Assembly: GCF_001713455.1 (NCBI RefSeq)
Contig: NZ_CP016464.1
Location: 3,086,001-3,150,000, forward strand
DNA from: Bosea sp. RAC05
GTDB taxonomy: Bacteria; Pseudomonadota; Alphaproteobacteria; Rhizobiales; Beijerinckiaceae
Length of the DNA stretch: 64,000 nucleotides
Direction of reading: 5' to 3'
The translations under genes and the position numbers were made by a program. How positions within the stretch are numbered: the stretch's first letter is position 1; each line of letters starts with the position of its first letter. The notes under the pieces were generated by a model. The model saw nothing but the letters and a program-made list of their open reading frames with translations, did not search any database and was not told where the DNA came from. Shown here piece after piece: positions 10,507 through 20,085 of this stretch.

Positions 10507-11292
10507 GTGCGCATCGCCACCTGGAACGTCAATTCGGTCCGCCAGCGGCTCGGCCACCTGCTGGATTTCCTGAAGGAGGCGCAGCCCGACGCGCTCTGCC
10601 TGCAGGAGATCAAATGCATGGACGCCGACTTTCCGCGCCGCGAGATCGAGGAGGCCGGCTGGCAGGTCGAGACGCACGGCCAGAAGACCTTCAACGGCGT
10701 CGCGATCCTGTCGCGGGCGAAGCTCGAGGATGTCCGCCGCGGCCTGCCCGGCGACGAGGCCGACGAACAGGCGCGCTATCTCGAGGGCGTGCTGCCGATG
10801 GGCAGCGGCGTCGTCCGGCTGGCCTCGATCTACCTGCCCAACGGCAACCCGCCCAACACCGAGAAATATCCCTACAAGCTCGGCTGGATGAAGCGCCTCA
10901 CCGCCCATACGCGGATGCTGCTGGCCCATGAGGAGCCGCTGGTGCTGGCCGGCGACTACAACGTCATCCCCGAGCCGCGCGACGCGCGCGATCCCGCCGC
11001 CTGGGTCTCGGACGCGCTCTTCCTGCCGCAGACGCGCACCGCCTTCCGCGGCCTGCTCGCTCTCGGCCTGACCGAGGCCCTGCGCGCCACCACGGACGAC
11101 GCCGGCCTCTACACCTTCTGGGACTATCAGGCCGGCGCCTGGCAGCGGAACAACGGCATCCGCATCGACCATCTCCTGCTCTCGCCCCAGGCCGCCGACC
11201 GGCTCGCGGGCGTGCAGATCGCCAAGCATGTCCGCGGCTGGGAGAAGCCGTCGGACCATGTGCCGGTGATGGTGGAGTTGAGAGCCGCGTAA
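10507..11292 (+). CDS. xth: Exodeoxyribonuclease III
   Basis: AP endonuclease and 3'-5' exonuclease of base-excision repair. Its 261 residues contain TWNVNSVRQRL, LQEIKC (metal Glu), YLPNGNPPNTEKY, GDYNVIPEPRDARD, IRIDHLLLSP and SDHVPV (catalytic Asp-His). The GTG at 10507 is the start; GGAG lies about 7 bases upstream. It begins 14 bases after lrgB and may be read from the same transcript. A long palindromic repeat follows the stop. Confidence 0.95.
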   Translation: MRIATWNVNSVRQRLGHLLDFLKEAQPDALCLQEIKCMDADFPRREIEEAGWQVETHGQKTFNGVAILSRAKLEDVRRGLPGDEADEQARYLEGVLPMGSGVVRLASIYLPNGNPPNTEKYPYKLGWMKRLTAHTRMLLAHEEPLVLAGDYNVIPEPRDARDPAAWVSDALFLPQTRTAFRGLLALGLTEALRATTDDAGLYTFWDYQAGAWQRNNGIRIDHLLLSPQAADRLAGVQIAKHVRGWEKPSDHVPVMVELRAA

Positions 11293-11300
11293 AGCCGTCC

Positions 11301-11382
11301 CGTCATTGCGAGCGCAGTGAAGCAATCCAGCAGGACGTCGAGCCCGCGGCCCCTCGATAGCTTCGCTGCGCTCGCAATGACG
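11301..11382. repeat. Palindromic repeat family A, copy 1
   Basis: Arms CGTCATTGCGAGCGCAGTGA(AGCAATC), 11301-11327, and the inverted copy at 11356-11382, with two mismatches and a variable 28-base centre. Related copies lie at 44534-44615 and 45486-45566. It sits between convergent xth and the following gene and may fold into a long hairpin. Confidence 0.85.
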
Positions 11383-11391
11383 ACGAGCGGC

Positions 11392-11754
11392 TTACTCGCC
11401 CGAGCCGCGCTTCACGCCGTTCTTGAGGAAGACGCGGAACGGCGTCGTTCCCGTGGCATCGCTGTCAAGCGAGCGCCAGCGGCCGTTCGTGCAGAGCACG
11501 CCGCCCTGCGCCTCGACCGCATCGAAGACGATCGCATTGCGATAGACGGTGCCGTTGGGCTCGATCGCGCGGAAGTTCGTGGTGCACTGGCCGCCCGCGA
11601 CAATGGGATCGTAGTCGTGGATCATGATGCCGCCGCCGCCGGTGCTCGCAAACGGATCGGTCAGGACGGGCCAGCTGTCATAGGCGACCTGCCCCAGGCT
11701 GGGCGCGCTCGGCAGGGCGAGAAGTGTTGCGAGGATGGCGGCGGCGATGCGCAT
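11392..11754 (-). CDS. Hypothetical secreted protein
   Basis: I do not recognise this 120-residue protein. It has a signal peptide (MRIAAAILATLLALPSAPSLG) and a mature part with two Cys residues (GGQCTTNF and GGVLCTNGRW) that could form a disulfide. FRAIEPNGTVYRNAIVFDAV and FRVFLKNGVKRGSGE look like beta strands. It is transcribed away from exoR with an 80-base gap, or possibly co-transcribed downstream of it. A periplasmic location is likely; no function can be assigned. Confidence 0.7.
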   Translation of the reverse strand: MRIAAAILATLLALPSAPSLGQVAYDSWPVLTDPFASTGGGGIMIHDYDPIVAGGQCTTNFRAIEPNGTVYRNAIVFDAVEAQGGVLCTNGRWRSLDSDATGTTPFRVFLKNGVKRGSGE

Positions 11755-11834
11755 GGAACGAAGCTCCGGTTGATGGAGCCGTTACGCGGCGTGCACGCAG
11801 CCGGATGCGACCGGCGTCGGAAAAGAGGGTTGGT

Positions 11835-12782
11835 TCAGCGCTGCGGGGCGCGTGCGCCGGCGACCTGCTGGCGCTCGATCAGGGCGAGCGCCGCCGTGCG
11901 GTCGCTGGCCGAGGCGGTCGAGAACGCCGTCTCGTGGCGTTCGATGATCCAGCTGTCGCGGTCGGGATCGGCGCTTTCGCGCGCCAGCGACAGCCACATC
12001 AGCCCGAGCACCGGCTGGCGCGGCACGCCCTCGGCCCCGCGCAGCAGCATGTCGCCGAAGACGGCGCGCGCGGGCGCATAACCCTTTTCGGCCGAGAGCT
12101 TCATCCAGCGGGCCGCCTGCCGCGCGTCGCGGCGCGTGCCCTGCCCGTTCATGTAGAGCCGGCCGAGATTGTACTGGCCTTCGGGGTCGCCGAAATAGGA
12201 GGCGGCGTAGTGGAACATGTCGAAGGCGCGGTCGAGATTCGGGCGGACATAGCTGCCCTTGATCCCGTCCATGAAATAGCCGCCGAGCGCGACGAAGGCG
12301 CTGCCGACGATCCGGCCATTGGCCGTGCCGGGGATCGCATCGGCATTCTCGTCGGCGATCTTCGAAAAATACTCGAAGGCCTTGAGATCGTTCGCCGGTA
12401 CGCCCTCGCCGCCGGCATACATCCGGCCCAGCTTGAACTGCGCCGTGAGATGGCCCTGGGCGGCGGCGTATTCGAGCGCGCGCACCGCGCCCGCCTGGTC
12501 GCCGGCGGTCGAATCCCGCATCCAGGCCCGGATCGCGTCGCGTGCGCTGCTGAAGGGCACGAGCGGCAGCGCCGTATGGGCAGCCGGCGCGTTGGGAGCC
12601 GGCGCGATGGTCGCCGCACCGGCGGAGGGCGCGTCGAGCGTTCTCGGCTCGGGCAGCGCCACCCCGGGGATCGGCCGGGGCGGGACCGGACCACGACCGC
12701 CCATGACATCCTGCGCCCAGGCGGCCGGCTGGCCACCCAGGACGAGGAACAAGGCTGCGATCGTGGTCTCAGATATCCGCAT
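11835..12782 (-). CDS. exoR: Sel1-repeat periplasmic protein, ExoR homologue
   Basis: The 315-residue product has a signal peptide ([23 protein letters not shown]), a Pro/Ala-rich linker to about residue 75, then Sel1/TPR-like repeats ([54 protein letters not shown]). The order of repeats and the [10 protein letters not shown] end match my memory of rhizobial ExoR, the periplasmic inhibitor of the ExoS-ChvI two-component system for exopolysaccharide and motility. S. meliloti ExoR is shorter (268), so the linker is an extension here. Its ATG overlaps the 3' end of ilvD by 14 bases, suggesting coupling. A generic Sel1 protein remains possible. Confidence 0.7.
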   Translation of the reverse strand: MRISETTIAALFLVLGGQPAAWAQDVMGGRGPVPPRPIPGVALPEPRTLDAPSAGAATIAPAPNAPAAHTALPLVPFSSARDAIRAWMRDSTAGDQAGAVRALEYAAAQGHLTAQFKLGRMYAGGEGVPANDLKAFEYFSKIADENADAIPGTANGRIVGSAFVALGGYFMDGIKGSYVRPNLDRAFDMFHYAASYFGDPEGQYNLGRLYMNGQGTRRDARQAARWMKLSAEKGYAPARAVFGDMLLRGAEGVPRQPVLGLMWLSLARESADPDRDSWIIERHETAFSTASASDRTAALALIERQQVAGARAPQR

Positions 12783-14499
12783 AACAATGGGTCTCGGCGG
12801 CGCCGCCCGGATGGGTCACGGCCCCTCCCTTGGCGGAGCCGACGGTCTGCGCGTATTTCCAGAGGGCGCCGGAGTTGTAGTCGGTCTTGCGCGGCACCCA
12901 GCTCTTACGACGCTCCTCAAGTTCGGCATCAGAAAGGCGGACTGCGAGCTTTCCTGTGATGGCGTCGAGCTCGATGATGTCGCCGTCGCGGATCAGGCCG
13001 ATCGGCCCGCCCACGGCGGCCTCAGGCCCGACATGGCCGACGCAGAAACCGCGGGTGGCGCCCGAAAAGCGCCCGTCCGTGATCAGGGCGACCTTGTCGC
13101 CCATGCCCTGGCCGTAGAGGGCGGCCGTGGTCGACAGCATCTCGCGCATGCCCGGCCCGCCCTTGGGACCCTCGTAGCGGATCACCAGCACCTCGCCGAC
13201 CTTGTATTCGCGATTCCTGACGCAGGCGAAGGCATCCTCCTCGCAGTCGAAGCAGCGCGCCGGACCGGTGAAGGTCAGCTGCTCGGTGGTCATGCCGGCG
13301 ATCTTCACGATCGCGCCCTCGGGGGCGAGGTTGCCGCTCAGGCCGACGACGCCGCCATTGTCGGAAATCGGCTTGTTGGCGGGACGGATCACGTCCTGCT
13401 CGTCGTTCCACTTCACCTTGGCGAGGTTCTCGGCGATGGTGCGGCCGGTGACCGTCATGCAGTCGCCATGCAGGAAGCCGTGGTCGAGCAGCGTCTTCAT
13501 CAGCAGCGGGATGCCGCCGACCTCGAACATGTCCTTGGCGACGTATTTTCCGCCCGGCTTCAGGTCGGCGATGTAGGGCGTCTTCTTGAAGATCTCGGCG
13601 ACGGCGAAGAGATCGAAGTCGATGCCGCACTCATGCGCGATCGCCGGCAGGTGCAGCGCGCCATTGGTCGAGCCGCCCGAGGCGGCGACGACCATCGCCG
13701 CGTTTTCCAGCGCCTTGCGGGTGACGATGTCGCGCGGGCGGATGTTGCGGGCGATCAGCTCCATCACCATCTCGCCGGCGGTGTAGCAGAAGGTGTCGCG
13801 CACGTCGTAGGGCGCCGGCGCGCCGCAGCTATAGGGCAGCGCCAGGCCGATCGCCTCGGCGACCGTGGCCATGGTGTTGGCGGTGAACTGCGCGCCGCAG
13901 GAGCCGGCCGAGGGGCAGGCAGCCTCTTCCAGTTCCTGCAGGTCCTCGTCGGACATCGCGCCGACGGAGTGCTTGCCGACCGCCTCGAACACGTCCTGGA
14001 CCGTGACCGGCTTGCCCTTGAAGGTGCCGGGCAGGATCGAGCCGCCATAGATGAAGATCGAAGGCACGTTCAGGCGCACCATCGCCATCATCATGCCCGG
14101 CAGCGACTTGTCGCAGCCGGCGAGGCCGACCAGCGCGTCATAGCAATGGCCGCGCATGGTCAGCTCGACCGAGTCGGCGATGCATTCGCGCGAGGCGAGC
14201 GACGACTTCATGCCCTGGTGGCCCATGGCGATGCCGTCGGTGACGGTGATCGTGCAGAACTCGCGCGGCGTCCCCTGCGCCGAGGCCACGCCCTTCTTCA
14301 CGGCATGGGCCTGGCGCATCAGCGAGATGTTGCAGGGCGCGGCCTCGTTCCAGCAGGAGGCGACGCCGACGAAGGGCTGGGAAATCTGCCGGGCGGTCAT
14401 GCCCATGGCGTAATAGTAGGAGCGGTGCGGGGCGCGGGCCGGGCCCACGCTCACATGCCGGCTGGGAAGCCTGGACTTGTCGAAAACACGCGCATCCAT
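12769..14499 (-). CDS. ilvD: Dihydroxy-acid dehydratase
   Basis: Iron-sulfur dehydratase of isoleucine, valine and pantothenate synthesis. It is 576 residues. Cluster-associated cysteines lie in [23 protein letters not shown] and [17 protein letters not shown]. Later signatures are [16 protein letters not shown] and [20 protein letters not shown]. It starts with [11 protein letters not shown] at 14499. It is followed immediately, with a 14-base overlap, by the exoR homologue. Confidence 0.96.
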   Translation of the reverse strand: MDARVFDKSRLPSRHVSVGPARAPHRSYYYAMGMTARQISQPFVGVASCWNEAAPCNISLMRQAHAVKKGVASAQGTPREFCTITVTDGIAMGHQGMKSSLASRECIADSVELTMRGHCYDALVGLAGCDKSLPGMMMAMVRLNVPSIFIYGGSILPGTFKGKPVTVQDVFEAVGKHSVGAMSDEDLQELEEAACPSAGSCGAQFTANTMATVAEAIGLALPYSCGAPAPYDVRDTFCYTAGEMVMELIARNIRPRDIVTRKALENAAMVVAASGGSTNGALHLPAIAHECGIDFDLFAVAEIFKKTPYIADLKPGGKYVAKDMFEVGGIPLLMKTLLDHGFLHGDCMTVTGRTIAENLAKVKWNDEQDVIRPANKPISDNGGVVGLSGNLAPEGAIVKIAGMTTEQLTFTGPARCFDCEEDAFACVRNREYKVGEVLVIRYEGPKGGPGMREMLSTTAALYGQGMGDKVALITDGRFSGATRGFCVGHVGPEAAVGGPIGLIRDGDIIELDAITGKLAVRLSDAELEERRKSWVPRKTDYNSGALWKYAQTVGSAKGGAVTHPGGAAETHCYADI

Positions 14500-14792
14500 C
14501 GTCTTTTTCCTCGTTCCACCCTGCGCTGTGACGCGCGCGGCAGATGTGCCACGCAGGCCGAGCCGGGCGCAACGTCGCTCCCGCCCTCCCCGATGCCGCA
14601 GATCAGCGATCGCGGTTCCGGAGACAGACTTTAATTCGTCTATATCTCAGAGACTTATCGCCCTCCTTTGCTGAGGGCGCTTTGTGGCGGGATCGCGGCG
14701 GTTCCATCGCGGCGCAGGCGCCCCGGCGCAATCCGGCAAACTGTTGCCGCGATGTCACAAACCGGCCCGGCGGACCCCTCGCCCGGCGGCGC

Positions 14793-15374
14793 TCAGAGCA
14801 CCATCGGAAGGACGAAGAAACCGCCGACGATGATGACCACGAGCGCCAGCGCCGTCATCGGCAGGTGCTTCTCGATGAAGATGCGGATGTCGTCGCCGTA
14901 GTAGCGCAGCGCGATGGCGATCATGGCGAAGAAGGTGACGCGCGAGATGATCATCCCGATCGTGAACTTCCACAGGTCGAAATGCAGGAAGCCCGACATG
15001 ATCGTCACGATCTTGAACGGGATCGGCGTCAGGCCCTTGGTCACGAGCACCCAGAACCAGAAATCCTGCGAGGTCGCGATCAGCTCGGCCGCCTTGTCCT
15101 GCAGCCCGTAGATGCTGATCAGCCAGGAGCCCAGCGAGTCGTAGAGCAGCGCCCCGATGGCGTAGCCGAGATAGCCGCCGAGCACGGCGCCGAGCGAGCA
15201 GACGCCGGCATAGAACCAGGCGCGGTCCGGACGGGCGATGCACATCGGAATCAGGAGCGGGATCGGCGGCAGCGGGCTGACCGAGCTCTCGACGAAGGTC
15301 AGGAAGAACAGCAGCCAGGGGGCGGCTGGATGCGAGGAATAGGCAACCAGCCCGTCATAGGCGCGCTTCAACAT
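14793..15374 (-). CDS. DedA/VTT-domain inner-membrane protein (YqaA-like)
   Basis: A 193-residue integral membrane protein with the SNARE-associated (VTT) domain: FLTFVESSVSPLPPIPLLIP, then the GAVLGGYLGYAIGALL segment and FWVLVTKGLTPIPFKIVTIMSG. The last has the Gly-Pro-rich re-entrant loop of the family. A final helix lies at the C-terminus (LVVIIVGGFFVLPM). DedA-type proteins act in membrane lipid flipping or proton-coupled homeostasis. The gene is 155 bases downstream of valS on the same strand. Confidence 0.87.
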   Translation of the reverse strand: MLKRAYDGLVAYSSHPAAPWLLFFLTFVESSVSPLPPIPLLIPMCIARPDRAWFYAGVCSLGAVLGGYLGYAIGALLYDSLGSWLISIYGLQDKAAELIATSQDFWFWVLVTKGLTPIPFKIVTIMSGFLHFDLWKFTIGMIISRVTFFAMIAIALRYYGDDIRIFIEKHLPMTALALVVIIVGGFFVLPMVL

Positions 15375-15529
15375 GGCGGAAGAACAACCGTTCCTGGGTT
15401 ATCGGCGTCGAGACGCATGGCGGATTTGCGCCCGACGCGCATCTAACCGTGTCGCGGGAAGAATGCCAGCAATGTCTTGCGGTAACGTCAATTTGACGAC
15501 ACCGCCGCGGCCGGACCCGGGCGCGCCCC

Positions 15530-18349
15530 TCAGGACAGGCGCGCCAGAGCCTCCGCGATCTTGAGCTTGCGGGCTTCCGCCGCCGCCTTGCGCTCGCGGT
15601 TCTCCTCGACGATCTCCTCGGGCGCCCGCGCCATGAAATCGGGATTGCCGAGCTTCCTGTCGACCGTCGCGATGTCCTGGTCGAGCTTCGCCAGTTCCTT
15701 GGTCAGGCGCGTGCGCTCGACCTCGAGATCGATGATCCCGGCCAGCGGCAGCGCCGCGACCTCGCCGCGCACGATGATCTGGGCCGACTGGGCCGGAGAC
15801 GCCGCCTCGAAGGTGATGGCGGAGACCCGCGCCAGGCGCTCGATCATCGGCGCCCAGGCCTCGACGGTCGCGCGGGTCGCCGCCGAGGCATTGACCAGCA
15901 CCAGCGGCGCCTGCGTGCCGGCAGGAACATTGACCTCGGAGCGGACCGAGCGGATGTCGGAGATCAGGTCGACGACGAAGCCGATCTCGGCCTCGGCCGC
16001 CTCGTCCTTCAGCGCGGCGAGATCCGGCCAGCGGGTCAGGCAGACCAGCGACGCATCGCCCGCCGACAGGACGCGCGCAGCGCCCTCGCCCGCCTTCTGG
16101 GCCCAGAGCTCCTCGGTGAGGAAGGGCATGAAGGGGTGCAGCAGCTGGCAGATCAGGTCGATGACATGAGCAACCGTCGCCTGCGTCTCGGCCTTGTCGG
16201 CCGCGTCGACGCCCTCGCCCTGCAGCACCGGCTTCGCCAGTTCCAGATACCAGTCGCAGAACTGGTTCCAGACGAAGCGATAGGCCGCGCCCGCCGCCTC
16301 GTTGAACTTGAAGCTCGGGATGCCCGCCGCGATGCCCTCGGCCGCGGTGGCCGCCTCGCTCAGGATCCAGCGGTTGAGCGGCAGCTTCACCTGCGCCGGG
16401 TCGAATCCGGCGACGCGGGCGCAGCCATTCATCTCGGCGAAGCGCGCCGCGTTCCAGATCTTGGTCGCGAAGTTGCGATAGCCCTCGACGCGGTTGGTCG
16501 CGAGCTTGATGTCGCGGCCCTGGGCGGCCATCGCGGCCAGCGTGAAGCGCAGCGCATCGGCCCCATACTGGTCGACCAGCACCAGCGGGTCGATGACGTT
16601 GCCCTTCGACTTCGACATCTTCGCGCCCTTCTCGTCGCGAACGATGGCGTGGATGTAGACGTCCCTGAACGGCACCTCGTCCATGAAGTTCAGGCCCATC
16701 ATCATCATCCGGGCGACCCAGAAGAAGATGATGTCGAAGGCGGTGACCAGCGTCGCCGTCGGATAGTAGCGCTTCAGCTCCGAAGTCTCGTCGGGCCAGC
16801 CCAGCGTCGAGAACGGCCAGAGCGCCGAGGAGAACCAGGTGTCGAGCACGTCCTCGTCGCGCGTGAGCTGGACCGCCCCGCCGTAATGGCCGAGCGCCAG
16901 CGCCTGGGCGGCGGCCTCCGATTCCGCCACGAAGCATTCGCCATCGGGCCCGTACCAGGCCGGAATCTGGTGGCCCCACCAGAGCTGGCGCGAGACGCAC
17001 CAGGGCTCGATGTTTTCCAGCCAGTCGTAATAGACCTTGGTCCAGTTCTCGGGCGTGAACTTGGTGCGGCCGTCCTGCACCGCCTTGAGCGCGCGGTTCG
17101 CCAGCGGCTTGACGTCGACATACCACTGGTCCGTCAGCCAGGGCTCGATCACGACGTCCGAGCGGTCGCCATGCGGGACGGTGTTGGTGTTGGGCTCGAT
17201 CTTGGCGAGATAACCGCGCTGCGCCATCAGCGCGACGACCGCCTTGCGCGCCGCGAAACGGTCGAGCCCGTGCAGCGCCAGCGTTTCGCTCTCGGGCGCG
17301 CTGCCGCCGAGGAACGCCTCGTTCTCCGCCAGCAGGATGCACGCCTCGCCGTCGAGGATGTTGATGACCGCGAGCTTATGGCGCTTGCCGACCTCGAAAT
17401 CGTTGAAGTCATGCGCCGGCGTGATCTTGACTGCGCCGGTGCCCTTCTCGGGATCGGCATAATCGTCGCCGACGATCGGGATGACGCGGCTAACCAGCGG
17501 CAGCACGGCGTTGCGGCCGATCAGGCTGCCGATGCGCTCGTTCTCCGGATGCACCGCGACGCCGGTGTCGCCCAGCATCGTCTCCGGCCGCGTCGTCGCG
17601 ACCTGGATATAGGTCGAGGCGTCGTCGGCGTCGTAGGTCACGCCTTCGAGCGGGTAGTTGAAATAGTAGAGATGCCCGCCCGGGTCCTTGCTCAGGACCT
17701 TGTCGAGCTTGGCTGAGTCGAACTCATCCTCGCCGCCGCGCTGCCATTTGAACGAGCCGGTCTTCTCGACCTGGACGACCTCGAGGTCCGAGATCGCGGT
17801 CTGGAACTTCGGGTCCCAGTTCACCAGCCGCTTGGCGCGGTAGATCAGGCCCTGCTTGTGCAGGGCGACGAAGACCTTGAGGACGGCCTGGCTCAGGCCC
17901 TCGTCCATCGTGAAGCGCTCGCGCGACCAGTCGCAGGAGGCCCCCAGCCGCTTGAGCTGGTTGACGATCGTCCCGCCGGACTCCTCCTTCCACTTCCAGA
18001 CCTCGGCCAGGAAGGCCTCGCGGCCCATCGCGCGGCGATCGGTCTTGTTCTCGGCGGCGAGCCGGCGTTCGACGACCATCTGCGTCGCAATGCCGGCATG
18101 GTCGGTGCCGGGCTGCCAGAGCACGTCCTTGCCGCGCATCCGCTCGAAGCGGCAGAGCACGTCCTGCAACGTGTTGTTGAGCGCGTGGCCCATATGCAGC
18201 GAGCCGGTGACGTTGGGCGGCGGGATTACGATGCAATAGGGCTCGGCACCCGGCGCCGCGCCGCGTCCCGCGGCAAAGGCGTTCGCCTCCTCCCAGGCCT
18301 TGCTGATCCGTGCCTCGACGGCGGCCGGCTCGAATGTCTTGTCCATCAT
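15530..18349 (-). CDS. valS: Valyl-tRNA synthetase
   Basis: Charges tRNA-Val. It is 939 residues, normal for the family. The class-I HIGH motif is in NVTGSLHMGHALNNT (about residues 46-60). The connective editing domain has ATTRPETMLGDTGVAV, and KMSKSKGNVIDP is the KMSKS loop. The C-terminus is a coiled coil (RTRLTKELAKLDQDIATVDR). The first of two adjacent ATGs (18349) is used. It is the downstream member of the pcm-tolC-popZ-valS neighbourhood, although two stress genes on the other strand are inserted between popZ and valS. Confidence 0.97.
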   Translation of the reverse strand: MMDKTFEPAAVEARISKAWEEANAFAAGRGAAPGAEPYCIVIPPPNVTGSLHMGHALNNTLQDVLCRFERMRGKDVLWQPGTDHAGIATQMVVERRLAAENKTDRRAMGREAFLAEVWKWKEESGGTIVNQLKRLGASCDWSRERFTMDEGLSQAVLKVFVALHKQGLIYRAKRLVNWDPKFQTAISDLEVVQVEKTGSFKWQRGGEDEFDSAKLDKVLSKDPGGHLYYFNYPLEGVTYDADDASTYIQVATTRPETMLGDTGVAVHPENERIGSLIGRNAVLPLVSRVIPIVGDDYADPEKGTGAVKITPAHDFNDFEVGKRHKLAVINILDGEACILLAENEAFLGGSAPESETLALHGLDRFAARKAVVALMAQRGYLAKIEPNTNTVPHGDRSDVVIEPWLTDQWYVDVKPLANRALKAVQDGRTKFTPENWTKVYYDWLENIEPWCVSRQLWWGHQIPAWYGPDGECFVAESEAAAQALALGHYGGAVQLTRDEDVLDTWFSSALWPFSTLGWPDETSELKRYYPTATLVTAFDIIFFWVARMMMMGLNFMDEVPFRDVYIHAIVRDEKGAKMSKSKGNVIDPLVLVDQYGADALRFTLAAMAAQGRDIKLATNRVEGYRNFATKIWNAARFAEMNGCARVAGFDPAQVKLPLNRWILSEAATAAEGIAAGIPSFKFNEAAGAAYRFVWNQFCDWYLELAKPVLQGEGVDAADKAETQATVAHVIDLICQLLHPFMPFLTEELWAQKAGEGAARVLSAGDASLVCLTRWPDLAALKDEAAEAEIGFVVDLISDIRSVRSEVNVPAGTQAPLVLVNASAATRATVEAWAPMIERLARVSAITFEAASPAQSAQIIVRGEVAALPLAGIIDLEVERTRLTKELAKLDQDIATVDRKLGNPDFMARAPEEIVEENRERKAAAEARKLKIAEALARLS

Positions 18350-18513
18350 CGCTTCGCTCGAACGAAAACGACCGGGACATGGCCCGGCCGGAGAAACTGG
18401 GCCCGAAAGGTTGCCGGACTTAAGAGCGCAAGCGGCCCCCTCGCGTCAACCGTCCCGGCGCCTGCGACGGCGCCACACCCGGCCGAACGCAGCGTCTGCG
18501 AGCCCCTTGCGGC

Positions 18514-18538
18514 GGAACCACCGCGCCCGCCGACGGTT
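18514..18538 (+). promoter_or_regulatory. EcfG-type general-stress promoter
   Basis: GGAAC (18514-18518) and GTT (18536-18538) are separated by 17 bases, matching the GGAAC-N16/17-GTT consensus of the alphaproteobacterial stress sigma factor EcfG. It lies about 30 bases upstream of a general-stress-protein gene, a typical target. Confidence 0.6.
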
Positions 18539-18566
18539 GAAGCAGCAAGCCAGCAGGAGCTCCGAC

Positions 18567-19052
18567 ATGACCCATCACACCGACCAGACCCAGGTCTGGG
18601 ACCTGATCGACGACATCAAATTCGCGATGCTCGTGACCCATGACGGCGACGGCGACGATCTGCGCGCCCGCCCGATGCACGCCCATGGCATGCGTGACGA
18701 GGACACGGTCTACTTCCTGACCGACCGTCGCCATCTCAAGGACGACGAGATCCGCATCAACGACAATGTCTGCCTCGCCTTCGCCGACAACAGCGGCATG
18801 CGCTACGTCTCCGTCACCGGCACGGCGACGGTCGTCGACGACCGCGCCAAGGTGAAGCAGCTCTGGGAGCCCAGCAACAAGGCCTTCTGGGACAGCGAGG
18901 ACGATCCCAACATCCGCGTCCTGCGGGTCCGCCCCTCGGTGGCGGAGTTCTGGGCGAGCCCCGGCAAGATCGTGACGACGGTGAAGATGGCGGCCGCCGC
19001 CCTGACCGGCACCAAGCCCGATCTCGGCGTCAACCGGAAGGTGGTGCTGTGA
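18567..19052 (+). CDS. Pyridoxamine 5'-phosphate oxidase-family general stress protein
   Basis: The 161-residue split-beta-barrel protein resembles general stress protein 26. Hallmarks are FAMLVTHDGDGDDLRARPMH, DTVYFLTDRRHLKDDEI, FADNSGMRYVSVTGTATVV and LRVRPSVAEFW. Such proteins bind flavin or deazaflavin, but the substrate is unknown. The ATG at 18567 has CAGGAGC 7 bases upstream. An EcfG-type promoter precedes it. It overlaps the next small gene by one base (TGATG), so the two are co-translated. Confidence 0.85.
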   Translation: MTHHTDQTQVWDLIDDIKFAMLVTHDGDGDDLRARPMHAHGMRDEDTVYFLTDRRHLKDDEIRINDNVCLAFADNSGMRYVSVTGTATVVDDRAKVKQLWEPSNKAFWDSEDDPNIRVLRVRPSVAEFWASPGKIVTTVKMAAAALTGTKPDLGVNRKVVL

Positions 19053-19282
19053 TGAACCTGCTCGTCCACGCCGTCGGCGCCTGGGTCGCGGCGGAAGCCG
19101 CGTCGGGCCGCTATCCCCGTCCGGTCGCCATCGGCCTCGCGATGCTGGTCTCGCGGCTCGGCGCGCCGACCGCGATGATGACGCTCGCCGCCTTCGCCTT
19201 CAAGCGCCTCGATCAGGCCGGTGCCTTCGGAAGGCTGAAGCCGGCACCGGCGAACAAGAGCCGTCGCCTCGCCGACCGCTGA
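19052..19282 (+). CDS. Small hypothetical protein coupled to the stress protein
   Basis: A 76-residue Ala/Gly-rich protein starting MNLLVHAVGAWVAAEAASGR. It has one weakly hydrophobic segment (PVAIGLAMLVSRLGAPTAMMTLAAFAF) that could be a membrane helix, and a basic C-terminus. An in-frame GTG one codon upstream is an alternative start. I cannot name a family. Overlap with the stress gene and the shared EcfG-type promoter suggest a role in the general stress response. Confidence 0.6.
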   Translation: MNLLVHAVGAWVAAEAASGRYPRPVAIGLAMLVSRLGAPTAMMTLAAFAFKRLDQAGAFGRLKPAPANKSRRLADR

Positions 19283-19300
19283 GCGACCGGCGCGCCGCGG

Positions 19301-19894
19301 TCAGTTTCGGCCGCCGCGCGCCACCCGCTCGATCTCGGCGCGCACCAGACGCTCGACCATGGTCGGCAGATTGTCGTCGAGCCAGGTCTTGAGCATCGGC
19401 TTCAGCATGTCCTTGACCAGATCCTCCAGCGTCCGCGCATTGTTCGTGAGCACGGTATGGGCCAGCTGGCCGAAGGCACTGGTCACGGCTGAGCTGGTCT
19501 GATCGGACAGCAGCTGCGCCATGTCGAGCGCCGGCTGGGGAGCGGGCGCAGCCGCGAAGATCGGCGCGGCGACAGGCTCCGGCTCCGGTGCCGGGGGCGG
19601 CAGGACGGGTTCGGGAGCCGGCGGCGGCTCCAGAAAATCGACATCGCCCTCGGTCAGTTCGGCCGGCTCGTCGGCCGGCATGATCCGCGCCGCTTCGGCG
19701 CCGAGATCGAGGACGTCGTCATCCTCGACAGGCGGTGGCGGCGGCGGTGGCGGCGCTTCCTCTTCCAGCGCAATCGGCGCAGGCTCGATGGGCGCGGCCT
19801 CTTCGGCCGGCTTCTCGTCGTCCGAGATGATCCGCCGGATGGAGGCGAGGATCTCCTCCATCGACGGTTCGTTGGGCTTCGGTTGCGCGCTCAT
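19301..19894 (-). CDS. popZ: DUF2497 polar organizing protein, PopZ homologue
   Basis: Scaffold protein that forms a matrix at the cell pole and anchors chromosome origins in alphaproteobacteria. The 197-residue product has the conserved N-terminal helix (PSMEEILASIRRIISDDEKP), an acidic Pro-rich disordered middle (about residues 30-115), and the C-terminal oligomerisation helices (LVKDMLKPMLKTWLDDNLP and MVERLVRAEIERVARG). This three-part layout is that of Caulobacter PopZ. The ATG at 19894 (MSAQPKPNEP) is chosen; a longer frame lacks conservation. Placement beside tolC and near valS also fits. Confidence 0.85.
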   Translation of the reverse strand: MSAQPKPNEPSMEEILASIRRIISDDEKPAEEAAPIEPAPIALEEEAPPPPPPPPVEDDDVLDLGAEAARIMPADEPAELTEGDVDFLEPPPAPEPVLPPPAPEPEPVAAPIFAAAPAPQPALDMAQLLSDQTSSAVTSAFGQLAHTVLTNNARTLEDLVKDMLKPMLKTWLDDNLPTMVERLVRAEIERVARGGRN

Positions 19895-20085
19895 TGGATC
19901 CGGACCACTCGACTCCGGGCGCACCGACAGAATCAAAGCCGCCCAGTGATCGAGTATTTCACGCAGGTGATGTCAGGCAAGGCACGTCGCAGGGTCGCCC
20001 ACAGGGAAAGCGCGCCTGTTGCGCGAATACCCCGCGCTGGAAGCCCGATCAGGCTCGGGCGCCCCGCCGACGGCGCCAGCCGGAC

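Noticed and set aside
15374..15391. GGAAC-N17-GTT on the minus strand before the DedA gene
   Set aside because: The GTT overlaps the start codon, so transcription would begin inside the gene; probably a chance match.
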